DNA from: Luscinia megarhynchos
Lineage: Eukaryota; Chordata; Aves; Passeriformes; Turdidae
Reading direction: 5' to 3'
NCBI GenBank assembly: GCA_034336665.1
Contig: JAPFBE010000002.1
Coordinates: 37,861,406 to 37,925,405, forward strand
Length of the DNA: 64,000 nucleotides
Shown: one piece after another, positions 26,591 through 38,264 of the stretch
Position numbering within the stretch: position 1 is the stretch's first letter
Layout: each line of letters begins with the position of its first letter
Translations under genes and position numbers: made by a program
The notes under the pieces: generated by a model
Seen by the model: only the letters and a program-made list of their open reading frames with translations
Database searches by the model: none
Told to the model about the DNA's origin: nothing

Positions 26591-29107
26591 AAATAATTCC
26601 AATCTTTGCTGGAAATGATAGGCAGAAATTAGAGGACACACTGAGGGTATTAAATGTACAGGAGATTCCTAGTATGATTTTGTACGTCAGCTGAAAGAAG
26701 GGGATTATTCCAAGCGGAGGGGAAAAATGGAACCACAAGCATTCATTAAAAAAATCATAAAACTGATCATTTAGGGTGTTGGAGGTTGCTCAGAGTTAGC
26801 TGGAGGGTTTAATTACCCTGCATTTCTTGGATGAGTAAGCTTCTTGCCTTCTTTTCAATGTGCTGACCAGAGGACACATGTAAGCTTCACTGTATTTAGT
26901 AAATACCTTAGGGTAGACGAATTCCAAGTGACATCCACATGGTTTCATGCAGCAGAATGGTGGCATTCATCACCACCATGTTATCATCACACAAATTGTC
27001 AACATGGCCATGTTATTCACTAGTGAGTGTTACTCCTTAATGACATGGAGTGACATTTTACTCCTTTTCTGCACCTATAAATCTCAGAAGTGTGGCTCCT
27101 TCCTAACCTAGTTTTAAGTGCCATCAATACTTTTGTATTGACACACACATATATATAACTCTTGCACATAAAACAAGAAGTCCTTACTAACTGTATCTCC
27201 AAATTTTATGAAAGCCTAATGCAGAAGGGGCTGGCCACCAAAGGATCCTGAAAAACAAAAAGGCCTTGCAGAGGCAATCCAAATTTGGGCAATCTCTGAA
27301 TAAAGCTTCAACCCATGCCATGTTCAACAACTGAAGTGAATTTGAAGCTCCAGATGCATTAAGCTTTATGCCTAAGGAAGGAGCTAGGAATACTCCTGTA
27401 CAATTCTCTCTGGGCTAGGAAGTCAGATGTGTTCATGCAGACCAGCAAAGAAAATGTCTCCCAGTCAGTCAGCAAGATGGGACAATGGGACATCCTCTTC
27501 TTAACCACCTCACTGAGAGCTGTGCAAACGGGGGGTGGAGATCAAAAGTCAGGTTAGTGCTCAGATATTTAGATCCTTAGATGAAAGGAAGTGACCAGTT
27601 TGGTACACATTATCTTAGAGAGGAATGGCAAGAAACTGTTTTGAATGCTGCACAGGACCAATATTTCAAGAATACGAGTTTTAGAGGTATGCTAGTTGAA
27701 TTTAATCAGTCTCCATTTATGTTCATTACATATAGATGATGCTTCATCTCCACATAGGGCTCCAGATTTCTCACATCTATGTGTGAAGTGCTCCATACCT
27801 TAGCACTTTGAAGTACTGTATCCATTGATATCTTTGCAGCTATGTACAGACAAAGAATTTTAAGAATTCTTTTATCTTTTGAAATGCTCTCTGCAGTAAG
27901 GGATCACATCTAGCTTATTATCCACTTGGCTACTGATTTCTTTGGCATGTGTGCTTTGCCTGCTGGGGATCAAGAGATTCAACCAAAGATATAAATAAAA
28001 AACATAATCTAGGCTTAACTTTATTTTCTTCATTCAGGTAGCTTAGATGTAAAAATTAAACATGTACAGTAGATGAGGTTGCTGGGCAAAGTAAACATGA
28101 ATGTTTCAAAGAGAATATTTTAATGCTTGATCTGACATTAGCTTCCCAAAGGTGAAATACTTTTTCACATAGCTATTCGATTTAACTTCACTAACAAAAT
28201 AATTTCTATCCAGTTTCTTGCCATTATCATGCTGTTTTTATGGTAACATCTGAAGGAAATAAGAAAAGTTAAAGCTCTATATTTTACACTACTTTATGGA
28301 TATATACACTTCTAATATTACCCTTCAGCTTACCAAAAATATACCATCCCTTTGCAGCTTATAAAAGGAGGTCTGTGATAAAAAAGCCAGCATATACCTC
28401 TCTGTATTTCTGCTGTTAATTGCACTGATCTTATGAATTTACATGGATGCCATGACTAAAAATATTACTGTTCTTTGTGTAGTCACACACTCCAGCATGG
28501 AGAGTGAAGGCATTATTGAGTGTGTCTTACAACTGTTTTATAAAAATCTCTATGAGAACTAAACATTCAGAGCTGATAGAATGCCCTTACAGCAGAAGAC
28601 ATTAACATTTCCTGGAAAACAGATCCAACTTGTCTATTATCCACACAAGCATGCCTCTCTGCCTATGAAGAAAGTGCCTCCAAAAGAAAGCACAAATCTG
28701 ACACTGAAGAGTTTGAGATGCATTGTCGAAGGTGGTTTCTCACAATGTGTTACTCCCTTGGAACAGCACATTTTTTAAGCCATAAATTCTAACCAAAACA
28801 GCTAATAACACAAGTTAATCCGTGAGCTGATGGAACTGTTTCATTACTCTTTCCTTGATAACTCTCAGTGCCTTGTTCTTACACTGACAGTGTCGATTTT
28901 CTGTCACTTCAGGCTTTTTTATTATTTAGAGGGTTTATTATTTTTTAATTATTGTATTCCTTAAATAATTTGTGGTTTGCAATCTGATTTTTTTTTGTAC
29001 GTCCCTTAGGACCAGGGACAGTTTGTAATTCAGTGAGTGTGAAAAACAGAAGTGAAATTATAGTCCACTGGCAATTGAGTAAATAAAGGAGATAAGGTAA
29101 TTAATAG

Positions 29108-29195
29108 GAAACTGATCCTATTCTTATTTAGCATATATTTTATGCCTTGAGAAAAAGGCACAAAATATATGCTAAATAAGAATAGGATCAGTTTC
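29108..29195. repeat. Near-perfect 39-bp inverted repeat with 10-base loop
   Basis: The left arm 29108-29146 (starts GAAACTGATCCTATTC) and right arm 29157-29195 (ends GAATAGGATCAGTTTC) are reverse complements at 38 of 39 positions, with the single mismatch at 29142/29161. The spacer is TTGAGAAAAA. A transcript of either strand would fold into a long hairpin. No target-site duplication is evident next to the arms. Confidence 0.97.
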
Positions 29196-30125
29196 TTTTT
29201 CTGTGTTTGCTGTTAGAAGCAAGTATCAGTGATCACTGCAGTCCAAGTGCTGTGTAGCAAAGGCTTTGGAAAGAAGTGTGAGCTGCCATTGTGTGTTGTG
29301 CATTTCTGCTTTTAAGGCCAGATATCCTGTTTGGTGATTTACATCAAAGTAATATTTGTTCCTTTAACTATATTTAGAGTAATACAAAGCCAGATATAAA
29401 AATAATAGATAATAACAGCTGATAGCCTGAGCAAAAATCCACTAACCAAAAATCCCCACCCTTTTAAAGGAGTCTTTAGATACCTTATTTCCTCAGGCAG
29501 TTGGTACCCCAGCATATAATGTCTTTCAACAGCTAATGATGTAAGCAGATGGGACTTCTGGCTGTGAGTCAGCTTCATATTCATATTATTAACATTTTAG
29601 TCCAAGTGAGGAGGGTGTGCTGAAGTGACTCTCTCAGTTCCTATGCATAGCTTTGGCCTAAGAGAGCACCAATCCAATGAAATTCCAGCCACAAAGAAAA
29701 CATTCACTCCATGGAGTAAAACAACCCCTGTGACAGGGATTTTGGGCATGTTCTATAGAGCACCTCCTCTTGCTTTGTGCTGATTGCTAATGTAGACATG
29801 GCCTCAGAGTGCTCAGTGTTGCTACTTCAGTAAAATGTTGGTGGGTTTTTGGGTGATTGAATCACATCACCTCTGCCAGTATATGTTTCTATAAAACAAA
29901 AGGTCCTGGGGGGAACAGACTGGGAAGGGTTGGCAGGATAATTGAAACAATTCAGCATCATGGAACTGACTAGGGTGTGGAGGCTGGGGGCTTTTTGATT
30001 GACTCGACAATTTCTTACAGGATTATATATTTTTGTATATATTAAGCTAAGAATTAAAGTATTTTAATTTTATAAAAATTTAATTTAAAGTTATTATTCT
30101 CTTTTCAAATAAGAATAAATTACTT

Positions 30126-30230
30126 CAAAACAACAAAACAACAAAAAAAAAACCAACAAAAAGCCAACAAAAAACAACAAAAAAGACAACAAACACAAAG
30201 ACAACCAACCAACGAACAAGCAAAAACAAT
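30126..30230 (+). repeat. A/C-rich low-complexity tract
   Basis: This is an imperfect array of CAACAAAA and AACCAACC-like units on the plus strand. It is the reverse-complement flavour of the T/G-rich tracts found between 3.5 and 24 kb. Confidence 0.9.
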
Positions 30231-30954
30231 TTATCATCCAAATCCTTGAAAAAACTTGCATGATTTTGAAATACCAGAGTTTCTCATAGGACTAGGTTTC
30301 ATTTTCAAGGAAGCTCTTTGCTTAAACTATTTCTGAACTGGCACGACTATACCAGATATGGCCAAGCACCTGTTTCAGAACAAAGCCATATAGTGCAATT
30401 CCTTTCAATAGCTGCTGCCACCTTGCAACCCCTCTCTCTGCTGTGAGCTATTATTTCACACCCAGATTTGGTAAATGCCCAAGGCATCTCACCTTTGCTC
30501 CTGTTAATCTGTCCTCCTGCAAAAAATTCCACAGTGCTCTGCATTCATGAAGTTTTGTGCATTTGCATAGAGCCAAAAGAAAGAAAAATTTTTTTCTAGT
30601 GGTGCAGGCTTTACCCCTACCAAGGAAAAATGTTTCTGAGCAGGCAGAGCAGAAAATATTCCCTTCCTTTCCTCATCTAATGCTCTACCACCACCCACAA
30701 CATTTGGACTCCTCCCAAGGTCAAAAATGACAGTTGTTTCTCTTCTCAACCTGAAGAAGTGGCATTAAAAACATTAACATGAAGGTGTGTGAATCTGGGA
30801 GAGCAAGGAGCTCACCTGCCCTGCCAAGGCAGTAGAAAGATTTATAGTTTCTATTCACTTGGGTTGCACCACTTTTATTGTGGTAAAAATTATATTGCTT
30901 TTTAAAATCCTGCTCCTGCTGTTCCCAGACAGGAATAAGTGGATGCTACAATGC

Positions 30955-31009
<55 letters not shown>
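30955..31009. repeat. 55-base T tract (one C)
   Basis: This is a run of T broken only by a C at 30966, equal to poly(A) on the minus strand. It might be the tail of a retroposed sequence on the minus strand, but the adjacent bases show no recognised element and no clear target-site duplication. Confidence 0.95.
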
Positions 31010-31011
<2 letters not shown>

Positions 31012-34000
31012 GATAGCCTCATAACAATGTGCACAGTCAACTCTGCTTATTCAACAGGTTTTGGACATTCTGGTAGAGCATCTAAGCTTAGGAATGGGCT
31101 TTGCATGTGACCTTAGTTATGGCCTTTGTCCACAGGCATTTTGGTTTTATTGGGCATTATCTTATCTCACTTTCTGCACAACTTCTCCCTCTTGGCATGC
31201 AGAAGGAAGGCTGCAGTTCCAGTAGAACAAAACCCTCTTGTGATATCAGCTGGGACACTGAGAAAGAGGGATCTCCTCAAGGAAGCAAGGGCCAGAGTGG
31301 GGAAAGATGTTCAGGATTAGGGCAGTGCTCAGCTGAAATGGTTCAGGCAAAGGCAACCCATGAGAAACCAGAGAATGCTTTTTGTCATGGTACCAGGAGG
31401 GACAACAGCTGAGGTTTGATACCATGAACTACCACACATGAGAGGCAGTGGGATGATTTGAGGCCATAGAGAGCCTGACTCAGCCTCCTGGGCAGCAGGG
31501 GCTGACCTGCTGTGGCCATTTGGGTAACCCAAAGGCAATAACCTCATTTGAGTAATTCCAAGGTTTTCAACAGTTTCTTAATCTGTGGGTAGCCACCCTG
31601 CTGTGTCATGCTTTTTAGGGAGAGAGAGGCATCTTCTCCAGGAATGACCAGCTTCCTTTTCTCCTGGCTCAATTTCAGCAGCTCCTTTTCCTGCCTTTGC
31701 TGGGGCATGGAGATAAAAAAAGAATAATATATGTGGGTATATATGTTTAAAGTTGCCGTTTATACTGGAGAAAAAGGAAAAGGTTTATATGTTAGCAAAA
31801 AATTAAAGAACTTGAAGGTGATATTAAGACATGATTCCTGACATCAACTTCAGTTAGTGAATGGACTCTCAGATTGCTTTGGAATTCTGCCCATGTCTAA
31901 GAGCTTTCTCTTAACCCTTGGCCTGACTAGTTTTCAAAAATCAAATCACAAACAAACAAAATCTGTTTGCCAACACTGTGAGGAAAGCACATGTTACTTT
32001 AACTCTTGCTAAAGAGCAGCCAATCACGATGTCCTGTGAGTCAGTTATTCATGAACTGATCTAATTTTCCTGTGAAAACTATAAAGAAACTTTCAAATTG
32101 CTTGTACACAAATGCTTTTTGGTCAGCTAAGCTCTGTTTTTGGAATGAGTTTTCATGAACACATTAGCAGTCAGTCCTTCTCATATTTATATTTTTCATT
32201 CTGTCTGAGTTCAGGGGAAATATGTGTCATTTATAAATTGGCTTATTATAGGTTTGTGTTGAGCTCATATGTGGAACACATTGATCTAAATTAGATTCCT
32301 TCATTATTTTAAATTGAAGCCCTAACAGAGGAGCTAAATACACAATTATATACTCATAATAACATGGCTCTGGCCAAAGGGCAGTGGGGAGGTGTAAGAT
32401 GTTGAGTGAGCCAACTGGTCAAGCAACAACGGAAGTCCTTTGTGCAGCCAGCCATTTGCCCCAGGGCTTCCTTGAAACCCAAAGAGCACAGTTTACATTA
32501 GAAAACCTTCTCACAGAGGAAGCCCAGGCTGCATTATGAGCACTGACTAGCCTTATGTGAGGCCTTCTCCCTCCCTTCACTGCTTTGGTGATACCTGGCA
32601 GCCCTGGCTTGGCTCTGGACTGGCCTTTAGATGCCAGCTCCTGTTCATAATGCCCACCTATCCCTGTGTACAGGATAATACCTGACTGTGACAGTGCATT
32701 ACTGATGGATTCCCATCACACTATTACGCTGGGTCTCTGGGTTAAAATTTATCATATTTTTAATGAGATCTGGGATGCTTCTGCTCTGGAGAGCTGGAAG
32801 CTGAGTGCAAGCAGACAAATGCACTTGATACTTACTAGGCACCCTGAAGGATAGGTCCTGCTTGGAAAAGTCTCATGAACTGAGAGTTAATCACTCAAAG
32901 AAAAAGAGGAAAGATAGCAGCAAGATGTAGGTCGTGCTCTGGAAGAGCAGATTAGGGATGGATCATTTGCAAATGTCATCCAGCTAGCAGCCAGTCTTGC
33001 CCTCCTGGTAATGAAATACACTCAGCATTTGCTATCAATATGAACACAGCTTAAGATCATGTATAGGCTGGACTTGCAAAGCATGACTTTTCCAAAGGCA
33101 CAGAATTTTTTACCTTGTCACCATCTCACATTTAGAAGTATGATCCACCGCTATCAATATATACTGCAGTGGAGGATAGGGTAAGATGTCCATCATGTTT
33201 ATTACTGAAATAGGTGAAGAAATTCTTTATTCCAAAGCTCCATTTCATCAGTATTATGAGATGTTTCTAATTTGTGAGGAGTCTTATAAGATACCTATAC
33301 ACATGCATTTATAGAATGTTCTTAAAATATATATAATCAAGAAAGTTGGTGATGAATCTAACTCATGAAGTACTGCAAACCTCCACCCTAACTGCACATT
33401 TAATGAGGGAGACAGCAGAACACAAACTCAGATTTAACTCATGCTGTGCCTAAACTGCTTCTCAGTTAGAGCAATGCAAAGGAGATGAAAACAAGAGTCC
33501 AAATTTTAACAGATTAATTGCCCATTGTAAGTGGAAGAAGGAGATTGTGACTTGCCCTTCTAATTTGCTCCTCCTTCTTCCTATCAGGCTGGGACAACTT
33601 ATCTGTGTGAGTGCTTCTGCACCCCACAAAAGGATAATACAACCTCCATGCACTGAGCTCCATGTGAGAGATCCTGTTCTCTGGGTCTGCTCCAGCCCCA
33701 GGGTATAGCCTGAAGTGAAGGATGTAGGGGTGTGTTTAATTTGCTACTCCTTTGCAACTAGAAAGCCAGGCCAAAAATAATTTCCTCGGGGTCTTTCCAT
33801 TGATTCTTACTTGAAGGTGCTGTAAAAACACAATGCAAGATATATAAATATTCAAGCACCACTCACAGATCCACTTCCGAATAGCGTGGAGAGGAAATAA
33901 AAGTGACTAAAAAGTCAAGGCATGGATGATTACATGTGTATTCAAAGCACCAGTATTAAAAAAAACAGGAAGGAAGAGGAGACCTTGAGCTTGAGTAAAG

Positions 34001-36909
34001 CTCTGCTGCAACACAGAGTAGCCACATCATATTTCAAACACAAATCCATGAGGAAATATATCCTGTCCTCAAATTCCCCATCTGGCACATTGTCAGAGGC
34101 CACTGTTTCCTTCACAGCTTCTTCTTCACAAGAGTCTGTAACATCACCATTTTTCACACACAGCACACACTGATCCCATAAAGATTTTCCAGCGTTTATC
34201 TGGATGCTTTGGGACACTCTGACCTTGAACAAGAAGGTCTGCACGCACCCAGCTCTCAGCCAGGGGCATCTTTTGATGATGAAAGGAATGCCTTTCACAG
34301 GCAGGGAAAACTGGCAGTTCAGGTGTTGGCTATTCCTCCCTGCCATGAGGCAAGACCAAGGCCATCTTGTGCAAGAGCACATTGCAGGGACCTGTGGGAG
34401 CTCTGGTCCCACTGCACTTCTCCTCTCACTCCAGGAGAAGGGGTTAGCACCTCATTTGTCAGCCAGGCTGGGCTGCTGAGAGCCACTGGGCAGGGATTCC
34501 CACCACCCCACAGTCAGTTCAAAGGGATATGCTAAATATATGCAAAGGCCATGAAATCAGATGCAATAGGGAAAGGGAAGGCTGATTATCTGTGGACCTT
34601 CTAGACAGCTGCACTGTTGCCTCAGGGAGGAAGAAAAAGGCTCCTCAGGACACCATGTGCACTCGGTCATGCTTGCTGTGTCCTTGCTTCTAAGCAGAGC
34701 CAGTTAGCCTTTTTCCCCCCTCTTTCAGCAGTAAAATTAGGAGTAAAAGCAAGAGAAAAGAAAATGTTTTGGCTGAGTTCAGGACAGATTAAATAGTCAG
34801 AGTTTTCTTGTCAATATAGGGAGAAATAATTGTTGTGGACAATATAAGAATTCAATCGTGTTCATGGATAGTAGTGGCCAAGATTATATTGCCAGGCATT
34901 TTATGCAATGGCATGTGAGGACATGGCACATTCTCCTCTTCATCATCAGTCAAAACTCTGACTCCATAAAAGATGAAAGAATTACCTTAATCCTCTTCCC
35001 CTGCCATTTAGGAGGACAGTTCATGTCTGACCACAAAGTGCTCAGAGGTGCGTGGTGACCCTAAGCAGAGGAAATGGAGAAAACAGGTCTCTTGGTGCCC
35101 TGACTGGAATAGTTATGCAAGAAGCAGGCACAAACCACTTCATTATCTAGGGCAGGCACTGTCCCCAGGGAAGGGAAAGGCAGGGAGCTCGAGGCAAGAA
35201 GGAGAGGTGTTGTCAGGGACAGGAGTGTGCGGTGGCAGCAGAAGGCAGCGACTGAAGAGGCTTCTCTTCTGTCAGGGAGGAGAGATGAGTAACTCTCTCC
35301 AGGTGACTCAGCCGAGGTGTGATCAGCAAAACTGCACAGAGGTCTGGGTACCCCTCTTCTAGAAAGCAAAACCTACTTTCAAATTTCTGTCAAATCCCTG
35401 ACCAGAGGGAGGTAAAATGGTGCCAGCAGTATTTTCTGGGCTGGGAAGCCTGACTTGTCCAAGCTAGGAAAACTGACTTGGAGAAAATTTGGAGAGCTTG
35501 GGTAAGCTACAGGCAATTTTTGTAACGAGATTATTTGAAGGGTGGAGGTGAAGAAGGGAGACAAATCATCTAAGGTAGAGCAAGCACTATGGCCAGATCA
35601 TTATGTACTTGTACAGACTTAAAGAGTGATCAGACATTTTATTAAACAAATAAGTTTAAACAAATAATAGTCTGAGACCCTTGTGTCAGTGGCATAACAG
35701 GATGCATGACTGAAAGAATGAAAGGCAAAAAAATGGAAATGGAGGGATATAATAATAAGCAATGTGCTGAAACTGAGACAGGACAAACTTAAATTGAAAT
35801 TAAAATTCAAATAGGCCATTGCAAAATCATTCAAGAAAACTGATTAAATACCCCATTTATCACACCTGAACAAAATGTTATGTATAGTATCACTTGCAAA
35901 GTGCATGAAAGGTTTTCTCCCTAGAGGAATTCACAAACTGTTTCACAGAGGAGAAGGAACAGAGATGAGGTCTCAGCAAGGGGAATGCAGAAACAATGAA
36001 AACAGCAGAGCACTTGACACAAGCACTGGCCTCTATGGACATGTGCCCACAGAAAATGTAGAACAACAAATGCCATATAAAGACCCATTACACCAGTGAT
36101 GTATCACTCAGCTGGGGTTTTCATAAACACCAAGAGTGTTTTTGGAAGCCCTTTCTGTTGTGTCAAGTGTAAGGGCTGGGCCTGTATTCTGATTTGCAGA
36201 GAGATATGGGCTTGATTCTTTGTCATCTTGCTTCCCAGTAAATCATCTAATACCATGAAATCCATAATCCAATTCTGTGTTCCAACACTACCACCATGCT
36301 TATTTTATAGCTGTTCAAAAGACAACCTAGGATGCAAAATAGCTGTTCTTTAGTAATATTTTGCCCTAATATTGAAATATTGGATGCACACAAGATCATT
36401 TTACAGGAATTTTATGCCAGGAAGTTCACTGGCATAATTGCTAATTATACAGGACTTACATCAGCTTTCAGGGATCAGCTCTCAGGGCAATTTTATTGAT
36501 TTCCTAATTCTATTTCTGATTTCTTGCACTCATTCCTCACTGACTTAGCAGCAGTGAAAGTAATGATCAGTGCTAATTCCTTGAAAAGTTGGGGCAGAGA
36601 GACAGAGAGACTTCCCTCACATCCAGCACAGCAGAATGCCTCTGGGAGCAGACTGACCCACATCTTCATCACTAGGTGCAGTAACAACGTTTGCAAAATA
36701 TGCCATCTTTCAAAAAGACTTTCATTGTTCTACTTTATAAATGATACTCCACAAGAAAACATGTTTCTCAAGAAATTGGTGCATCATTCACAATTTTGTT
36801 TTCCTACAGAAACCTGCTTAGCCCTAGGAGCTGATAGTTCAGAATGGTCTGAGTAGCGTAGGAAGTTTTTTTCCAGTGTGGCTGAGCCTGAACACACTCA
36901 CTTTTGGAC

Positions 36910-36933
36910 AGATAAGATAAATAGAACAGATAA
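36910..36933 (+). promoter_or_regulatory. Cluster of three GATA sites
   Basis: AGATAA occurs at 36910-36915, 36915-36920 and 36928-36933, all on the plus strand within 24 bases. Such spacing is typical of GATA-factor binding clusters. No functional evidence is available from sequence alone, and chance is possible in AT-rich DNA. Confidence 0.3.
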
Positions 36934-37429
36934 AGCTTGCCATCTAGAGGAACTGTACAGAAATCCACTTTTCTTTCTACTGAACCTGTTCTTGCAGTTA
37001 CTCATTTGAGTGTGAGCATGAGCAGACCAACAAGAGCAAGTGACACATTTTAGTATTGATCATAACTCACCAGCTACCAAAGAGATTGGAACAAGATGAT
37101 AGGGAGACCTGCCTTCAACTTGTCCTTTTTACCCAGTATAAAGATCCTTGCCCCATCTTGCTCCTACAACTACTCCATGGTGAGATTCCCTTCCTAGTGC
37201 TTTCTGTGTAATAATGAGAAGGGACAGCAAAGGAGTGAATCTGTGCCCTGATATTTTGCTGAGGTGGAGTCTGCAGGATAGGTGAGGCAAATGCCCCAAG
37301 GGACTGAAACATCAGTTCAAGACATCATTCTCTGCTCACCACAGAAAGACAGTCTTTAGACCATGAAGAAGATCACAGGGACAGCAAAGGATCCAGGCCA
37401 CAAGCTATTGGAGCTGCCTGAAAAATGCA

Positions 37430-37456
37430 GTTGATAAGGCAGGGTTGATAAGGCAG
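37430..37456. repeat. 13-bp tandem duplication
   Basis: The unit GTTGATAAGGCAG is repeated at 37430-37442 and 37444-37456 with one G between. Each copy contains a TGATAAG (GATA-type) site. Confidence 0.95.
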
Positions 37457-38180
37457 CCGTTTCCTGCTAAAATCTCAGAGGTACATTGCAGTCCCTGGGT
37501 AGGAGATGCCTTTTGATGGGAGTCCCAGAGCAGCCACATATGACTTGCTTATTAAAGTTGACAGGATTTCCAATCCCATGTGTGGATTGGAGTGGAAGGT
37601 GATCATGGTGGGCAGGCATGAATGCATCCAGGCAGCAAGGCCAAAGAAAATCAGGTCTCGTGCTCTGGAGGTGAAAGCAAGCTGCCCTGGCTGTGTGCAA
37701 TCCAGTTGAGGCTGCTGTGCCACTCACCCTGGCCAAACACACAAAGTGACTCCCAGCTACTTTCTCTTGCATAAGAGTGTGCTACGTAAGCACCAGCGGT
37801 GGTGCAATTATTTATCTGGATACAGCACTGGGCACAAGGTCAGTGACACTGTTTGTTAAATTGCCTCAATTTCAGACCTTAGCTTCCGCCTCGAGTGCAG
37901 ATGCTTCAAAGAGATTATGAGAAGAATGAGCACCACTCTCATTTCACTGGATGGAAAGTAATACATCCCTCCAGCTTCAGGCTTAGCAAAAACAATCAAC
38001 AGAGCTTCTCACGAATTTCCATCACATTTGGGAGGACTTCATATAATCAAGCAAATAGCCCTATCCTGCTTCTCTAGAAATCAAAATGAGTTCTGCAGTT
38101 TACAGGAATTAAAAATAGAAAATAGAAAAAGCTCCCTGTGCTTTTGCCTTTTCACAGTCACAGTGATATCAGAAGAGTCA

Positions 38181-38264
38181 CGTTGATGGAAGTCAGTGAG
38201 ACGCTGCCGGCTCACACCAGGGCGGACGCGACTGATCGTGAGCTGTCATCCCTCAGGCTAATTA
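38181..38264. promoter_or_regulatory. CpG-dense segment with TAATTA site
   Basis: Seven CpGs (38181, 38202, 38208, 38223, 38227, 38229, 38237) fall within 57 bases in otherwise CpG-poor DNA. They are followed by a homeodomain-type TAATTA at 38259-38264. This may be a small regulatory element that has escaped CpG decay. It carries no open coding frame that I recognise. Confidence 0.3.

Noticed and set aside
33942..34412. 156-codon minus-strand open frame
   Set aside because: With about 5-6% stop codons per frame, roughly one frame of this length is expected by chance in 64 kb. A plus-strand frame is open over the same DNA and no domain or splice structure is recognisable.
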